Made by a program: the position numbers and the translations under genes. Of a DNA stretch of 64,000 nt, positions 52,620 to 64,000 are shown piece by piece (position 1 is the stretch's first letter; each line of letters opens with the position of its first letter). The notes below the pieces were generated by a model. The model was given only the letters and a program-made list of their open reading frames with translations. It did not search any database and was not told where the DNA came from. The stretch is taken from contig BQMF02000062.1 of assembly GCA_027922465.2 (NCBI GenBank), positions 682,001 to 746,000 of the forward strand, written 5' to 3'. The stretch comes from Turritopsis dohrnii. Taxonomy: Eukaryota > Cnidaria > Hydrozoa > Anthoathecata > Oceaniidae.

Positions 52620-53017
52620 CGCTATTCGCCAAATTAAATCCCCACCAAATTTAACATAATTTTCCTGTTCGCCAAATTAAACCCCTTTGCAAAAAACGAA
52701 AAAAAGAGCGTTTTCTCCCAAAAAATACATGTCCTTTACATTTTTACAATTTCTTTTTTCAATACAAGAAAAACTTTCACATCCTAAAAAATTAATCAAT
52801 ACAATTTGTCTTAATATCTTCTGTTTATTATGCATTTATTCTGATATTATGAAAATTTTTATCACAGATAAAATAAGTTTTTTGTGTTGTTCGTCAAATT
52901 AAATTCACGCCAAATTTAGCATTTTTGTCCATTCGCCAAATTAAATCCTCGCCACATTTTATGAAATTTGTCATTCGCCAAATTAAGTGCATGCCAAATT
53001 TTATACACTCAAGGTAT
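52620..53017. mobile_element. MITE-like block of TTCGCCAAATTAAAT repeats
   Basis: TTCGCCAAATTAAAT and CGCCAAATTTA variants occur about six times in two groups separated by ~220 bp of unique sequence. The design parallels 17618-17990. Exact ends are not defined; an AAGGTATA word follows on the right in both. 51,250-52,619 shows no gene. Confidence 0.55.
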
Positions 53018-53255
53018 ATCCCAATGCTGGCTTTTGTACTTTGACTTGTTATTCATAAAACAACTATATCATCACGTGACCAGCTTGTAGCAGCACTTTT
53101 CTGTTTTTTGTTACTTGTTGCGGATACATTAAAATGTATGTAACCACCTGTTCTGCAAAAGAACAATATTGTATTAGTGTGTTATATTTTATGCAAAATT
53201 TTGTATATGTGTAAATATTCTGTAGATATGTAAGTATTCTGTGGTTTTAACATCT

Positions 53256-53308
53256 GCTAGAAAGCTGAACCAGGGATATGTTAAAGCGTAGCTGGATGCA
53301 GAGCGATA
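53256..53308 (+). pseudogene. Inverted relic of the exon at 56882-57100
   Basis: AGGGATATGTTAAAGCGTAG then CTGGATGCAGAGC repeats, in opposite orientation and with a few differences, the end of the coding relic at 56.9 kb (MLKRSWMQS against MLRRSWMQS). The pair forms a 3.6-kb-spaced inverted repeat inside the 6.8-kb element. Confidence 0.55.
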
Positions 53309-55448
53309 GATTTCGCTATGTTCTATGTGTGTTGTCAGGAATTTCAGGAATGTATGTGATTGTTTTTTTTCGCCAATTAAATTGCTTGAAAGCGTATTTT
53401 CAACCAATGAAAAGACGTAAAATAAATCGTGCAAACTTCTGTTTGACTTGTATTTTATCCTAGCTATACGCGGAATAGTGTTCAAAGCGACAAGATTTTG
53501 GTTTGGGATTTTGATCAAGAGGAAAAAGTGTAAAAGTGAACTGGGTAATATGCTCAGCATCTTAAAAATTACCCAAACGTTAGCTTATATATATTTAGAA
53601 CCCCTGCTTTAAAAAAAGAACATGTTTTATTTTGAGGGAAATAGCTTGGTATAACCACAAATATACTAAATTGACCTCTGCAGATAATATACAAGTTATG
53701 TGACCTTCAAATAAAGATGTATTAATTTTGGCAACACAATTCAAAAAATTTTTAAAACTTAAGATAGCTGATATTGACTTACAAGACTAGGGAAAGTCGC
53801 ATTTTGTTAGGCTCAACAAAAATGAATTTGAAACCATGTTAGATAGATATATAGAGATAGATAATTTATTTGGTAAAGAAGGTCGTTGAAAAATGCAGTA
53901 CAAACTGATGTGGACCTACTGCATGTATATATAAATATAAACATAACACTTGACAAAGATTTTTAATAAATCAAAATATTGTTAAAATTTGTGTGTTTTT
54001 TTGTCTTATATAAACGTACTTATAAAAGGATGAAAGAAGAAAACTATTTTTCGTTGAACTTTAAGTTTCTTCCTTCACAGATTCATCAGCTAACTGGTTT
54101 TAAAATAAAGTAAAATTGCTCCTGACTGTCGAGCACTTTCAGAGAAGAGAAATGTATGCTAATATAAATGAACTAAAATTCCTCTCTGATAAATAACTAG
54201 TAGGAGTTTACATACTTAGAGAATGCAAATATAAAAACATGGGGAAAAACAAAAAACAAAAAAACCCCTGAAAATCTAAAAAGCTGAAAAAATGACCAAG
54301 AACAGAAGGATTAAGAATTTAGAACCTAGATTAGCATGCCTAACAAGACAAAAAGAACAAAGAACCAAGGGTTTAGAGTAATGATGTGTAGTTCTCAAAG
54401 GGAAAAATTGAATATAATAATAAAAAAGTTTCTGAATTTTTTTATCTTCTTCCATGCAGCATGCTCAAAATATATTTATATGTATAAAATAAATTAATTA
54501 ATTAGATAACTATATATCCTAAATAAAATAGAAAATGTATATGTAAAATACAATGAAATAATACTAAACAGTACGATATACAAGAAGACATACTACATTT
54601 CAGAGAATATAACCACATATTTTAGGCACAGCAAAAATGGGTTTGAAACCATGTGTTTATTTTTTCAATAAAGGAAGTGACGGTTAATAGCATTTTTGTT
54701 ATTTTTTACATGAGAATACATTTTCTGTAATGTGCAGGCAATTTTTATCAACACAAAAGTATATATTTATCCATAACTGAAAAATAAAACATCCAAAATC
54801 AGCATTTTTGTCTCTTTGATACCACTTTTTCAGCAATAATATTGAGGTCTATTCTCTCTCTTATACGTCATCTTGTATTTTCATGCATTGCCAGTTATCA
54901 TATCTGACTTGACAACAATTAACTTTCTTTCATTGAACATATCGTTCTAAGCTGGGATTATCAACACAGCCACTGCACACTATTTGCTTACAAAAGATTT
55001 TAGAAGACTGTTTATTGGACAAACAGTCTTCAATTCCATCCAAGTAAAATAACAATGGCTTAAGCTTGATGATTGAAGGAATGCATTGAAATGCAGATAT
55101 ATAAACCTTAATAAAAGGGGTAGCTACATATCTAGCCTACCATTCTTCACTTAAATTATTGGAGGAATCAAATAAAAGAATAATTACAATATCAAGTCAG
55201 GAATTTTTATCATTGATTTATATAAGCAAGAACATTAATCACCAGTAATTCTAATACTTTCAAAACTCTGCTATATCTGTTTTTGTCCCTGACACAGTCA
55301 TTGTCTCCTCTTGCCACTCATTTAAGTATTTTAGAAAGACGTTGTTTGTATTTTTTTTAAATATTTCATGCACAATCTAAAAACAAACACATGACTGCAT
55401 ATTTCTTATAGATAAAAGCTTACTACTTCATGTCTACATACATATTAA

Positions 55449-56165
55449 CATGGAGGTATAAAACAGAAGGAGAACGAACTCTTATTTTTCTATTATTCAG
55501 ATAATGAGTATTCTATTCATTGCGGTATCACTTTGATGTCATCCGTGATGCGCTTTCGGCTGGTTGTCGGTGAAACGAATACTTTTTTAAAAATTAACGA
55601 CAATTTAAAAACCAAATATCATCCATTATAACAACGGATCAACTTGCTGCATAGTGACAAGCAGATTATTAAACCTAAAGCTTCCTTGAGAAACAAATGA
55701 AACTCTATGTTTTTATACAGAGTTGAAGATATCGCGTAATTCATGTATAAGTTCCAATCTACATATCTTCTGACTAAAATGCGCCTCGATAGTGCCGCGG
55801 TACGTGCAAAAACTTAGGATTATTCTCTCTTCAAAAACTGAAGCTTGGCGAAACTGCTTGAGGGGATCACGAGATATAAAGACCTAAAGTTGCAATGTTT
55901 TCGTTGCATATTTGTGACGTTTTTGCATAATTCTCCCAATTCCTACAGATTATACATGCTAAGCACTTTACCCTAACGATCTTTAATCACATTGGAGAAT
56001 TGATATGAACGAAATTTTCACGCAAGAACGCCAAAATTATAAAAATTATGCAAGATGATAGCAATTATATGTTATTACACACTGAGGACTTAAACAATGC
56101 AGCGCATCACGGATAGTACAATAGCAGATTTTGAGTTCGTTCTCCTTCTGTTTTATACCTCCATG
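55449..56165. mobile_element. 717-bp MITE with 33-bp TIRs and 7-bp direct repeat
   Basis: Perfect inverted ends start CATGGAGGTATAAAACAGAA. The flanks carry ATATTAA on both sides (55442-55448 and 56166-56172). A second inverted pair, CCGTGATGCGCT / AGCGCATCACGG, lies inside. No coding frame. Nested in the 6.8-kb element. Superfamily not assigned. 53,600-55,448 and 56,173-56,880 hold no recognised gene. Confidence 0.85.
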
Positions 56166-56881
56166 ATATTAACACATTTACATCTGAAAATGCAAAATCA
56201 TATTAAATTAGACAAACAAAGTAAGGAAAACTGAAGCAGTCAGTGTCAGTGACACACTCAGCCATAACCACAGTGAAACGAAGCGATTTCTTGCACATAG
56301 TAGATATTCATACTGAGTTTTCGTTTGTTTTGAAATAGAAAATTTCTACCATTTCATTACAGGTATCCTTGCAGTTCAGAATAATATCACATGACATACA
56401 AGAATTTAGTGAAAGTCACGTGATTAAAGTGACGGAAAAAGATATAGACGGAAAGAAAATGGCGTAGATATATGCCCCAGAAAAATGAAAGTCGTGGGAG
56501 ATCGTGGTCTTCCCTGATTATATTTTCACAAGATTTGATAAATTTAATGCTTTATCTTGCCTTGACAATTAGCAGGATATCAGGGAATTCCTCCTTCCAT
56601 CGATATAACACCAACAGATTTCGCTCTGTGCGAGGCTATAAATGGCGGTTTATCATCCTTATAAGGCAGGATACAATTTAAATCTTGTTTAAAAGTCTAA
56701 AAGCTTCTTTGACAAATGTCTATCTGAACTGAGATTGTACAGAAAATGTATAGATGAAGTAAAAAGTGGCTTTTTGTGACTTATCATTTTGATCGCTTCA
56801 TGCCGCTTGGCCGCCATTTTTGACAACACACATAGGACCGTCTTTGTTTTCTTAAAACAAAAGAAAGTCAATGAACATTTT

Positions 56882-57100
56882 TGTTTGTCGAATCTTGCTC
56901 TGCATCCAGCTACGCCTTAACATATCCCTGGCTGAACTGCTATTGAATTTCTTTTGCAAAACATGGAAGGAAACCCCTTCTGCTTGTTTTGTGGTGTGTC
57001 GTATCATTATTTGAAAGGAGTTGGAACAATTATGCCTTAGGTTTTTCACCCTAGCTTCATTCCTTGTGATGAAATTTTTCTTTCCATTCAGAGAATTAGA
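56882..57100 (-). pseudogene. Coding relic with a THAP-like look
   Basis: A minus-strand frame reads LNGKKNFITRNEARVKNLRH then CSNSFQIM...KQAEGVSFHVLQKK and ARDMLRRSWMQS. The GVSFH...R..W spacing resembles the core of THAP DNA-binding domains, but the expected second Cys of the zinc site is not seen. It may be part of the transposase of the surrounding 6.8-kb element. Tentative. Confidence 0.3.
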
Positions 57101-59547
57101 ATAATTTGTTGCAGTTTGAACAAAACAGCTTCAAACACTCTACCAGCTTTTTTACATTCTCCAAACAGACTGCACACACATCTGTCAGTAAAATTACAGG
57201 CCACTCTTTTTTTTAAAAAAAACAGGCAGCATTGATTCTGCAGATTATTGAGGGATTACCATGGAAAGTCTTTGGGTCGTTTGGCAGCTTTTTTCTACAT
57301 ATTCTGCATGTTTTTGCAGGTTATCTTCATGTGAGGCATCGGCCATGATGGATTTTGGGGTTCCTCAAAAATACTTGATTTTCTTCAAAACAAAAAAATA
57401 CAGGACCATGATTCCAACACTTATACTTAGAGGGAGGGTTCTAGCCAATGTGTAAATGATATGTTTTACTGTGAAAACTTTAGAAAAGGTGTATTTCAAC
57501 TTCAAAGTTAAAGCTTTATTTGACAATAAAGTTTGCTGGGAAAAACAAAGTTCTCGTCAGAATCCTTAATACTTGGTTACCTACCTTTCAATTGTATTGC
57601 AATACATTCTAGTATACGCAGTATTTTCCCCAATTTAGACGAAAAATTTGGGGTTGGTGTGAGGACTTCGAGAGCTTGCCTCTTCGTATTTTTGCGAGAT
57701 TTATCTGACGCATACGCAATTTCAAATGTTTTCCTATGTCCACCTTGCACTGCAGAGTGAACAAACGTGCCCAAAGAGTTCACGTAAAATGGAATTAAAG
57801 AATTGACAATAGGAAGTGTTACCATCTTGTAGAGCTCGAAATTCAGAGAAAGAAAATGTATGGGATCATATGTCTATGACGCACCGTTACAGAGATATCG
57901 TCGATCAAAGATTTTGATGACGTCACACACCCGTCGCAAAAAAAATTTGCCCTAAATTCTTTCGTCACCCCATAACCTGTATCGCAGACCCCAAAAAACG
58001 TCAGTTATCCCTATTGGTTACCGAGATAATTTTCCCTAAACGTTGCATTCGATTAGGGTCTCAATACAATGGTTTCGCACTGACGTCGCGCACAAGAAGA
58101 GAAATAATTTATGTGTGATCTTACATTGCTGACTCCCCAATTTCTTTCGCAGTTCACATCTACCATTTTGCGTGACTTACAAACAAACAAACAAACAAAC
58201 AGACGGAGAATCGGCTATTAATATATAAACTAGCCGCCAAGGCGGCGTCGCTCACCGCCCATGTTCAGCCTGCGAAAAACTGATCAAAAAATGTATGGAA
58301 TAGTTTTGCTACAATCAACCATTACAGAGATATTATTGGTCAAAGATTTTGATGACGTCACAGACCGGTCAAACACCGGAAAAAAGCTAGACCCAAATTT
58401 TTCGTCACCCCATTGCCGGCATCGCGATCCCAAAAAACGTCAGTTATCTCTATTCTTTACCGAGGTAATTTTCCCTAAACGTCCCGTTCTATTTGGGTCT
58501 CAATACAGTGGTTTCACACTGACGTCGCACAAATTAAAATACAATAATTACTCTCACAGCTCACCTACCATTTTGCGTGACAAACAGACAGACAAACTGA
58601 CGGAGAATCGAGTATTAATATATAGACTAACCGCCAAGGGGGCGTTGCTCGCCGCCCAGGTTCAGCCTGCGCCGTGTCACCTCCCAAAGAGTTCACGAAA
58701 AATGGAATGAAGGAATTGACAATAGGAAGTGTTACCATCTTGTAGAGCTCGAAGTTCTGAGCAAGAAAATGTATATGATCATATGTCTATGACGCACCGT
58801 TACAGAGATATCATCGATCATAGATTTTGATGACGTCATAGACCCATCCCCTTAAAAATTAGACCCATATTTTTCGTCACCCCATCGCCAAAAAACGTCG
58901 GTTATCCCCATTGGTTACCGAGATAATTTTCACTAAACGTCACGTTCTATTTGTATTTCTCAATACAGTAGTTTCACACTGACGTCGCACAAAATAAAAT
59001 AAAATAATCACTCTACAACTACATCCACCATTTTGCGTGACAGACAAACAAACAAACAAACAGACAGACAGAGAATCGGCTATTAAGATATAGACTAGCC
59101 GCCAAGGCGGCGTTGCTCGCCGCCCATGTCCACCTTCAGCCTGCGTTGGGTTCACGAAAAATGGAATTAAAGAATTGACAATGGAAAGTGTTACCATCTT
59201 GTAGAACTCGAAATTCTGAGCAAGAAAATGTATAGGATCTTATGTCTATCACGAACCGTTTCGGAGATATCGTCGATCAAAAGTTTTGATGACGTCATAA
59301 AGTCCCGTCCCCAAAAATTTTGCCCAAAATTTTTTCATCACCCCATGGCCAATATCGTGGAGCCCAAAAAACGTCAGTTATCCCTATTGGTTACCGAGAA
59401 AATTTTCCCTAAACGTCGCATTCGATTAGGGCCTCAATACAATGGTTTCACACTGACGTCGCACAAAATAAATAAACAACTCAATCTACCATTTTGCGTG
59501 ACTTACAAACAGATAGACAAACAAAGAATCGGCTATTAATATATAGA

Positions 59548-61026
59548 CTAGCCGCCAAGGTGGCGTCGCTCGCCGCCCATGTGCACCTGCTCTGTGTCAT
59601 CCCGGAGACCCCAATAAACCTCATATTTCTTGAAAAACGGCTCGTACAACCTGTGTTCAGCCAGAGGCAGATTCGAAATCAAACGTCAAATATCAGTTTA
59701 AACAATGGTTCCAAAAAAACCCAAATTTCATGATGTGTTACTTATTTATTTTTTAAAACAATCGCTGATCAGTACAACAATACACTCAGAACGTAGGGAG
59801 AAAAACTTTTCATTAGCTTTTGTTTTAAAAAAGTTACGCGCTCTAACATGGGTGCTATCAAACAGGGGGAAAATGGTTTCTTTTCTTAAAAAGTTCACAC
59901 GGGAGGAGAGAAAAAAGCCACGTGCTAAATGAATAAATAGAATAAAAAAACGTTCGATCAGAACGCTTAACAATTAAAAGAAGAAATTAATTTATTAAAA
60001 GAAAAGCAAAAAAAAAACATTTTGTTTTATGATACTCTTTTTTTACCTATCGGTTTTTAAACATTTTGATTGCTCAAAAAAAAAAGTTCATCCGTCTCAG
60101 ACAGTCAGGCAAGAGTTAGTGGCAAACCGAACATGCTGCCACGTTCTGCCACTGCTGCTTTTTGTCCAAAATGTTTAATTAGTTAGTTCCTTTGTATTTA
60201 GTTGATGTACCGTTTTCAAAGCCAAGTCAACGTGGAATATAAAACTAACAATACAGTGGAACCTCTATTAATGGTCACCTCCATATTTCGGTCACCTCCT
60301 GATAAGCGGCCAGAAGAAAAAGTCCCTGCCAAATTTATTGTCAAACTCTTATAAAAAAATCTCCATACATCGGTCACCTTCAATCAACGGCCAAACGGCC
60401 ACTTTCTTTTGTCCCAAAGTCTAATTTTACCTCTATTAACGGTCAAAAAAAATCTTTATGCAACCAAATGAATGGAAAAATATAAAAATTGTTACTTTAC
60501 TTACAATAATTATTTACAAAAATAAAGTCAAGTCAAGCAGCCTTATCTATTGTAGATGTATTGAACAACTTTTGTGAAACATTAGGTGATGTTGACTTAG
60601 TAAGTGCTTTGAATCTTGTCATACTACGACTTGAAGCACTTAGGCTAAATAATGTTGTGTTTATTTTGATCATGAATCATTCTTTATGCTCCTCTCATCC
60701 TGACCAGCCTTTTTGATAAAAAAGTATATTCATATAAAACCTCCATACATCGGTCACCTCTAATGCAACGGCCACTAAGCTGGATCCCCCAAAGTGGCCG
60801 CTATTAGAGGTTCCACTGTAATGATAAAAACAAAACGTTCCTATTAGTTCATCAGCCAAAAAAAGTCACGTTTGATTGGGGTTGCAATGTATTTGCTTCG
60901 AACTCACGTCGAACACAAAAAAAGAAATAATTTCGCTCACAACTCAATCTACCATTTTCCGTGACTTACAAACAAACAAACAAACAAACAGACAGACAGA
61001 CAGAGAATCGGCTATTAATATATAGA
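59548..61026 (+). repeat. Long-form array unit 3, interrupted by a MITE
   Basis: It carries the same landmark order as the long-form units at 48124 and 50006 and is about 0.91 kb once the MITE at 60254-60818 is removed. A fourth, partial and rearranged long-form lies at about 61,300-61,610 (GGAGGAGAGAAAAATGCACG, CGATCAGATTAAAATAG). Confidence 0.8.
60254..60818. mobile_element. 565-bp pogo/Tigger-type MITE
   Basis: Ends CAGTGGAACCTCTATTAATG and its near complement lie between TA dinucleotides (60252-60253 and 60819-60820). The element is rich in GGTCACCT and CGGCCAC words in both orientations. CAGTGGAACCTCTATTAA ends and TA duplication are typical of the pogo/Tigger branch of Tc1/mariner. Empty sites are present in long-form units 1 and 2 (near 48,868 and 50,692). 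No transposase. Confidence 0.9.
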
Positions 61027-62130
61027 CTAGCCGCCAAGGCGGCGTCGCTCGCCGCCCATGTTCAGCCTGCGTTTTATCACCACCTGCTCCAAATTCTTGC
61101 CCTTAAAACCAGCGATAAGACTTATGCTGCTGGCTTTATCGCTAAATAAAGCTCGTGAAGAGAAATACGTTCCTGGTGTTTCAAATCTTGCATGTTCTTA
61201 ACTCAGCCGTTTATTGTCGCGGTCGCATTTAAAATGTCAGCAGACTTTCTTGCTTTACACAATGCATTCCGAACGTGAACTTCGCGTGGTTTTCCTTTAC
61301 GATTTTAAACCAATCAAATATCAGTTTAACAATACACTCAAAACACAGAGAGAAAAAACTTTTCAACTTATTATTAGCTTTTGTTTTACGCGCTCTAACA
61401 TGGGTGCTCTAACATGGGTGCTGTGAAAAAATGGTTTCTCTTAAAATGATCACACGGGAGGAGAGAAAAATGCACGTGCTAAATGAATGAAGTGAATAAA
61501 AAACGTTCGATCAGATTAAAATAGATTAAAAGAAATCGATTAAAAGAAATTAAGACAACTATTAAGATTAAAGCAAAAAAATATTTTGTTTCTTTTTTTA
61601 CCTATCAGAATTCAATCTACCATTTTGCGTGACTTACAAGCAAACAAACAAACGAACAAACAAGCAAACAAACTGATGGAGAATCGGCTCGCCGCCCGTT
61701 TAGCCTGAGTTGAGTTCACGAAAAATAAAATTAAAGAATTGGCAATGATAAGTGTGCCCATGTTGTAGAGCTCGAAAAACCGATCAAAAAAATGTATGGG
61801 ATCGTTACGGAGATATCGTCGCTTTGATCGACGATATCTGATAACGTCACAGACCCGTCCCCCAAAAAAAATTATACCCAAATTTTCCATCACCCCATCG
61901 CCTGTATCGCGGACCCCAAAAAACGTCAGTTATCCCTATTGGTTACCGAGATAATTTTCCTTAAACGTCGCGTTCTATTTGGGTCTCAATGGAATGGCTT
62001 CACACTGACGTCGCGTAAAAAATAAGAAATGATTTCTCTCGCAGTTCACCTACATTTTGCGTGACTTACAAACAAACAAACAAACAAACAAACAGACAGA
62101 CAGAGAATCGGCTATTAATATATAGATAGT

Positions 62131-64000
62131 GTTTACTCAAAACTAAACAAAGTGTGATCTGTATTATGGCTTCCCATCTTATGATTTAAAACTATATTAA
62201 GTTACACAGCTTGCTTATAGAAATCCTGCGAATTGTATAAAGTACCTTTTGGAGAGAAAATAATGGGCTGGCAAGAATTATTGAGACCATTTTAGGGAAG
62301 ATAACAATCAAGAAAGCAATTCTCCTAAAATTGATATAGGCAACTGCAAGGAACAGATCCTGGAAAAATATATGAAGAATATTTGAATAAGAAATATGAA
62401 CATGCATTTGGGATGTCATTCTGTTTTCTATCAAATATATATTCTGCAACCATATAAAGTATATTAGTGAGTATTTGACACTCGATGCTCGAGAAAAACT
62501 TTAACTAGCGTGTAGCTTTAGCTAAAAATGCCCCCGCGCTCAAGCTTTCCAATTTGTAAACACAGAAAGATATATATTTTTAAAAAGTTTTTTTTAAAAA
62601 ATATCAATTCGGGCAAAAAGTTTTATTATAAATAGTATCACCAGAAGCTTCATTTTTAGTAAAGAAAAAACAGGTTATGTTTTCTTTCTATGTAACAAGT
62701 GGTCATCAACAAATGTCTTTGATTGATTTAGGGTCTGATAAGTGGCATACTCTAAATATTTCGACAAAGCCAGTCTTTTATGTATGACAAGATACACAAT
62801 ATTTCAAATACAAATCAAATCAAAGCGGTTGTATGCAGTGAAGAAAGCGCGTGCCGAAAATCACATATTTAAGTGAAAATATTTAAGTCTCTCAATACAA
62901 CGAATTGTTTAATGAGTATAGTGTAATCTTGTGGCATAGTGTGACGGTGGCTACACTAACTTGGAATATGCACAACATATAGATATCTACTTACGCAGTT
63001 GAAAATCTTTAAAAAACTTAACCCTTACTTTTTGTTATTTCTTAGGCCTAAGTCACACTAATGCTAATATACCTTTAAAAAGTGTAAATAAGGCTTAACA
63101 AGTAATATCAGAAAAGTATTGCTACAAACAAAAAAAATGTGTGAACTGCAACCATGGATACGTATTTTATAATTAAAACAAGATTTGTTAAAGAAATTAT
63201 GTAAGTGCCAAAAGAAAAAGACAAACTTTTTTGAAAAAAAATTGAAGCGAAAAATCCACTAGAAATCATTTCAAGCGTTTCAAGCTTTGATTCAAAATAA
63301 AAAATACCCAAGATTTAGAGCTAAAACATCATATTTACAAAAATAAAATGGATGGTTGGCACAATTTCAGATTTTAAGCTGTGCTTCAAAATCCATGTCG
63401 TTCCCTTCACTAAAACAACACAAAAGTAATATGAAAAATGGCTAAGCAATTTAAGTATACGAACTTCCTAAATAACTTAGTATAATATTAAAAAATTAGG
63501 AAAGAAATACGAAAAAACATTCTTTCTCCCACCTACAGTACCATGCTTTGAAACGTGAAAAAAGCAAAATCAGCTAATAATTGTATACCACCGTGTTACA
63601 GCAACACGAAAAGTTGGAAGATGATGATGAACAAAATCGAATACTGACTTTCGCCTATCTCGTGAAACTACTATGCCTCCCCGCTCGCTGACGCTCGCTG
63701 CGGGGGCAATAAGATGAAATTGTGCAAATTTTAAAAAAACGTTTTGAAAACTTTAGCATATCTCGTCTTATAAAAGTTTTTCTCAAGTGTCAGTGGGTTC
63801 TTCTGAATTATATTTGTAACACACACAAAACATTTTAAAGGTTTACGCTCTTCATCCCAAACATTATTTCATGAGAATCTTCTTCGTCTTTTGTGGAACC
63901 TCGATACACTCAAGATTGAATTTTCTGATCATTTTTTTACTTTTGTCTTCTCTACATATAAGTTTCTGAATGTGTCTCCAAAATGAACCACACCAAAATG
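62131..64000. other. Region right of the array; no gene seen
   Basis: The array ends at GGCTATTAATATATAG near 62,127. Beyond it are the dispersed repeat shared with 2880-2990 (near 63,115-63,165) and a GC-rich hairpin at about 63,674-63,705 (TGCCTCCCCGC ... GCGGGGGCA). No open frame here looks like protein. Confidence 0.5.

Larger units (their letters stand above)
50963..57769. mobile_element. 6.8-kb TIR element inserted in the array
   Basis: The array unit reads ...GTGTCACCTCCCA at 50,951-50,962 and resumes CCCAAAGAGTTCACG at 57,770. Another unit at 58,674-58,694 has the unbroken GTGTCACCTCCCAAAGAG. This gives a 4-bp duplication, CCCA, and ends CACGTTCGTTTCAC (left) and GTGAACAAACGTG (right) that are nearly complementary. 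The element contains two smaller MITE-like pieces and two oppositely oriented coding relics. A long transposase frame is not visible. CAC-type ends recall several DNA transposon groups; the superfamily is not assigned. Confidence 0.7.
47635..62130 (+). repeat. Array of ~465-bp CRE-containing units with ~0.9-kb long-form units
   Basis: About 13 junctions of the type GGCTATTAATATATAG/ACTAGCCGCC occur on the plus strand (near 47,698, 48,123, 49,066, 49,557, 50,005, 50,906, 58,230, 58,626, 59,090, 59,547, 61,026 and 62,127, with a truncated one near 61,685). A typical unit has a GCCGCCAAGGCGGC hairpin at its start, then GTTGTAGAGCTCG, ATGGGATCG, GATGACGTCA, CCCAAAAAACGTCAGTTAT, CACTGACGTCGC, CAATCTACCATTTTGCGTGA, a (CAAA)n/(CAGA)n tract and the terminal word. 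Orientation is uniform. It is interrupted by 50963-57769 and 60254-60818. Open frames in it are by-products. It could be a satellite or a tandemly arranged SINE-like element; I could not find RNA polymerase III boxes I trust. Confidence 0.85.

Noticed and set aside
57577..59539. Several frames of 80-150 codons (for example 58261-58710) with recurring motifs
   Set aside because: They are translations of the 465-bp units. The frame breaks between copies and the same peptide appears only where the repeat DNA is conserved.
47635..62130. CRISPR-like spaced repeat array
   Set aside because: Units are ~465 bp with conserved interiors, not short repeats with unique spacers, and the DNA is eukaryotic.

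Overview
The window is AT-rich animal DNA with very little intact coding capacity. It is dominated by transposable elements, inverted duplications and one long repeat array. I infer a cnidarian. The reasons are the decayed multi-exon gene at 44.1-47.4 kb, which from memory belongs to an uncharacterised family heavily expanded in corals, anemones and hydrozoans, and the Helitron that carries both a cysteine protease and an endonuclease. The species cannot be named from sequence alone.

Layout. 0-9 kb: a 933-bp TIR element interrupts the terminal exon of a small membrane-protein gene. Then come other MITEs, a short Helitron-end element (HINE-A), a reverse-transcriptase relic, the complete terminal exon of a related membrane protein (7.86-8.61 kb) and a repeat called R here. 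9.1-16.5 kb: a giant inverted repeat with nearly identical arms and a 0.9-kb spacer. A TTAA element and a foldback element interrupt only the left arm, and a 5'-truncated poly(A) retroelement interrupts only the right arm, so each arm preserves the other's empty sites. 16.5-25.3 kb: MITEs, half of R in inverted orientation, HINE-B, a three-exon gene fragment (signal peptide plus ectodomain), a 905-bp element with 9-bp target duplications, and a mariner-type MITE.

25.33-33.99 kb: a full-length Helitron of the Helentron type, transcribed leftward. It carries a herpesvirus-tegument-like cysteine protease, a HUH Rep nuclease, a PIF1-family helicase and an EEP endonuclease. Its ends match those of the two short HINEs. 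One net one-base frame change separates the protease ORF from the Rep/helicase ORF. The other half of R abuts its right end.

34-47.5 kb: a long hairpin, a decayed HTH-type gene, nine copies of a 13-bp motif split by a 3.25-kb GACGTC-rich transposon (itself carrying two clean exons and a 956-bp MULE-like element), and the decayed cnidarian-type gene. 47.6-62.1 kb: an array of ~465-bp units with CRE-like TGACGTC sites and ~0.9-kb long-form units, interrupted by a 6.8-kb TIR element and a pogo-type MITE. Empty sites for both survive elsewhere in the array. 62.1-64 kb: no gene seen.

Three loci (2.3, 7.9 and 21.2-21.9 kb) appear to be pieces of one gene family: signal peptide, two ectodomain exons, then a transmembrane plus C2-like exon, joined by matching splice phases. 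No tRNA, rRNA or CRISPR array was seen. All alignments were made by eye.
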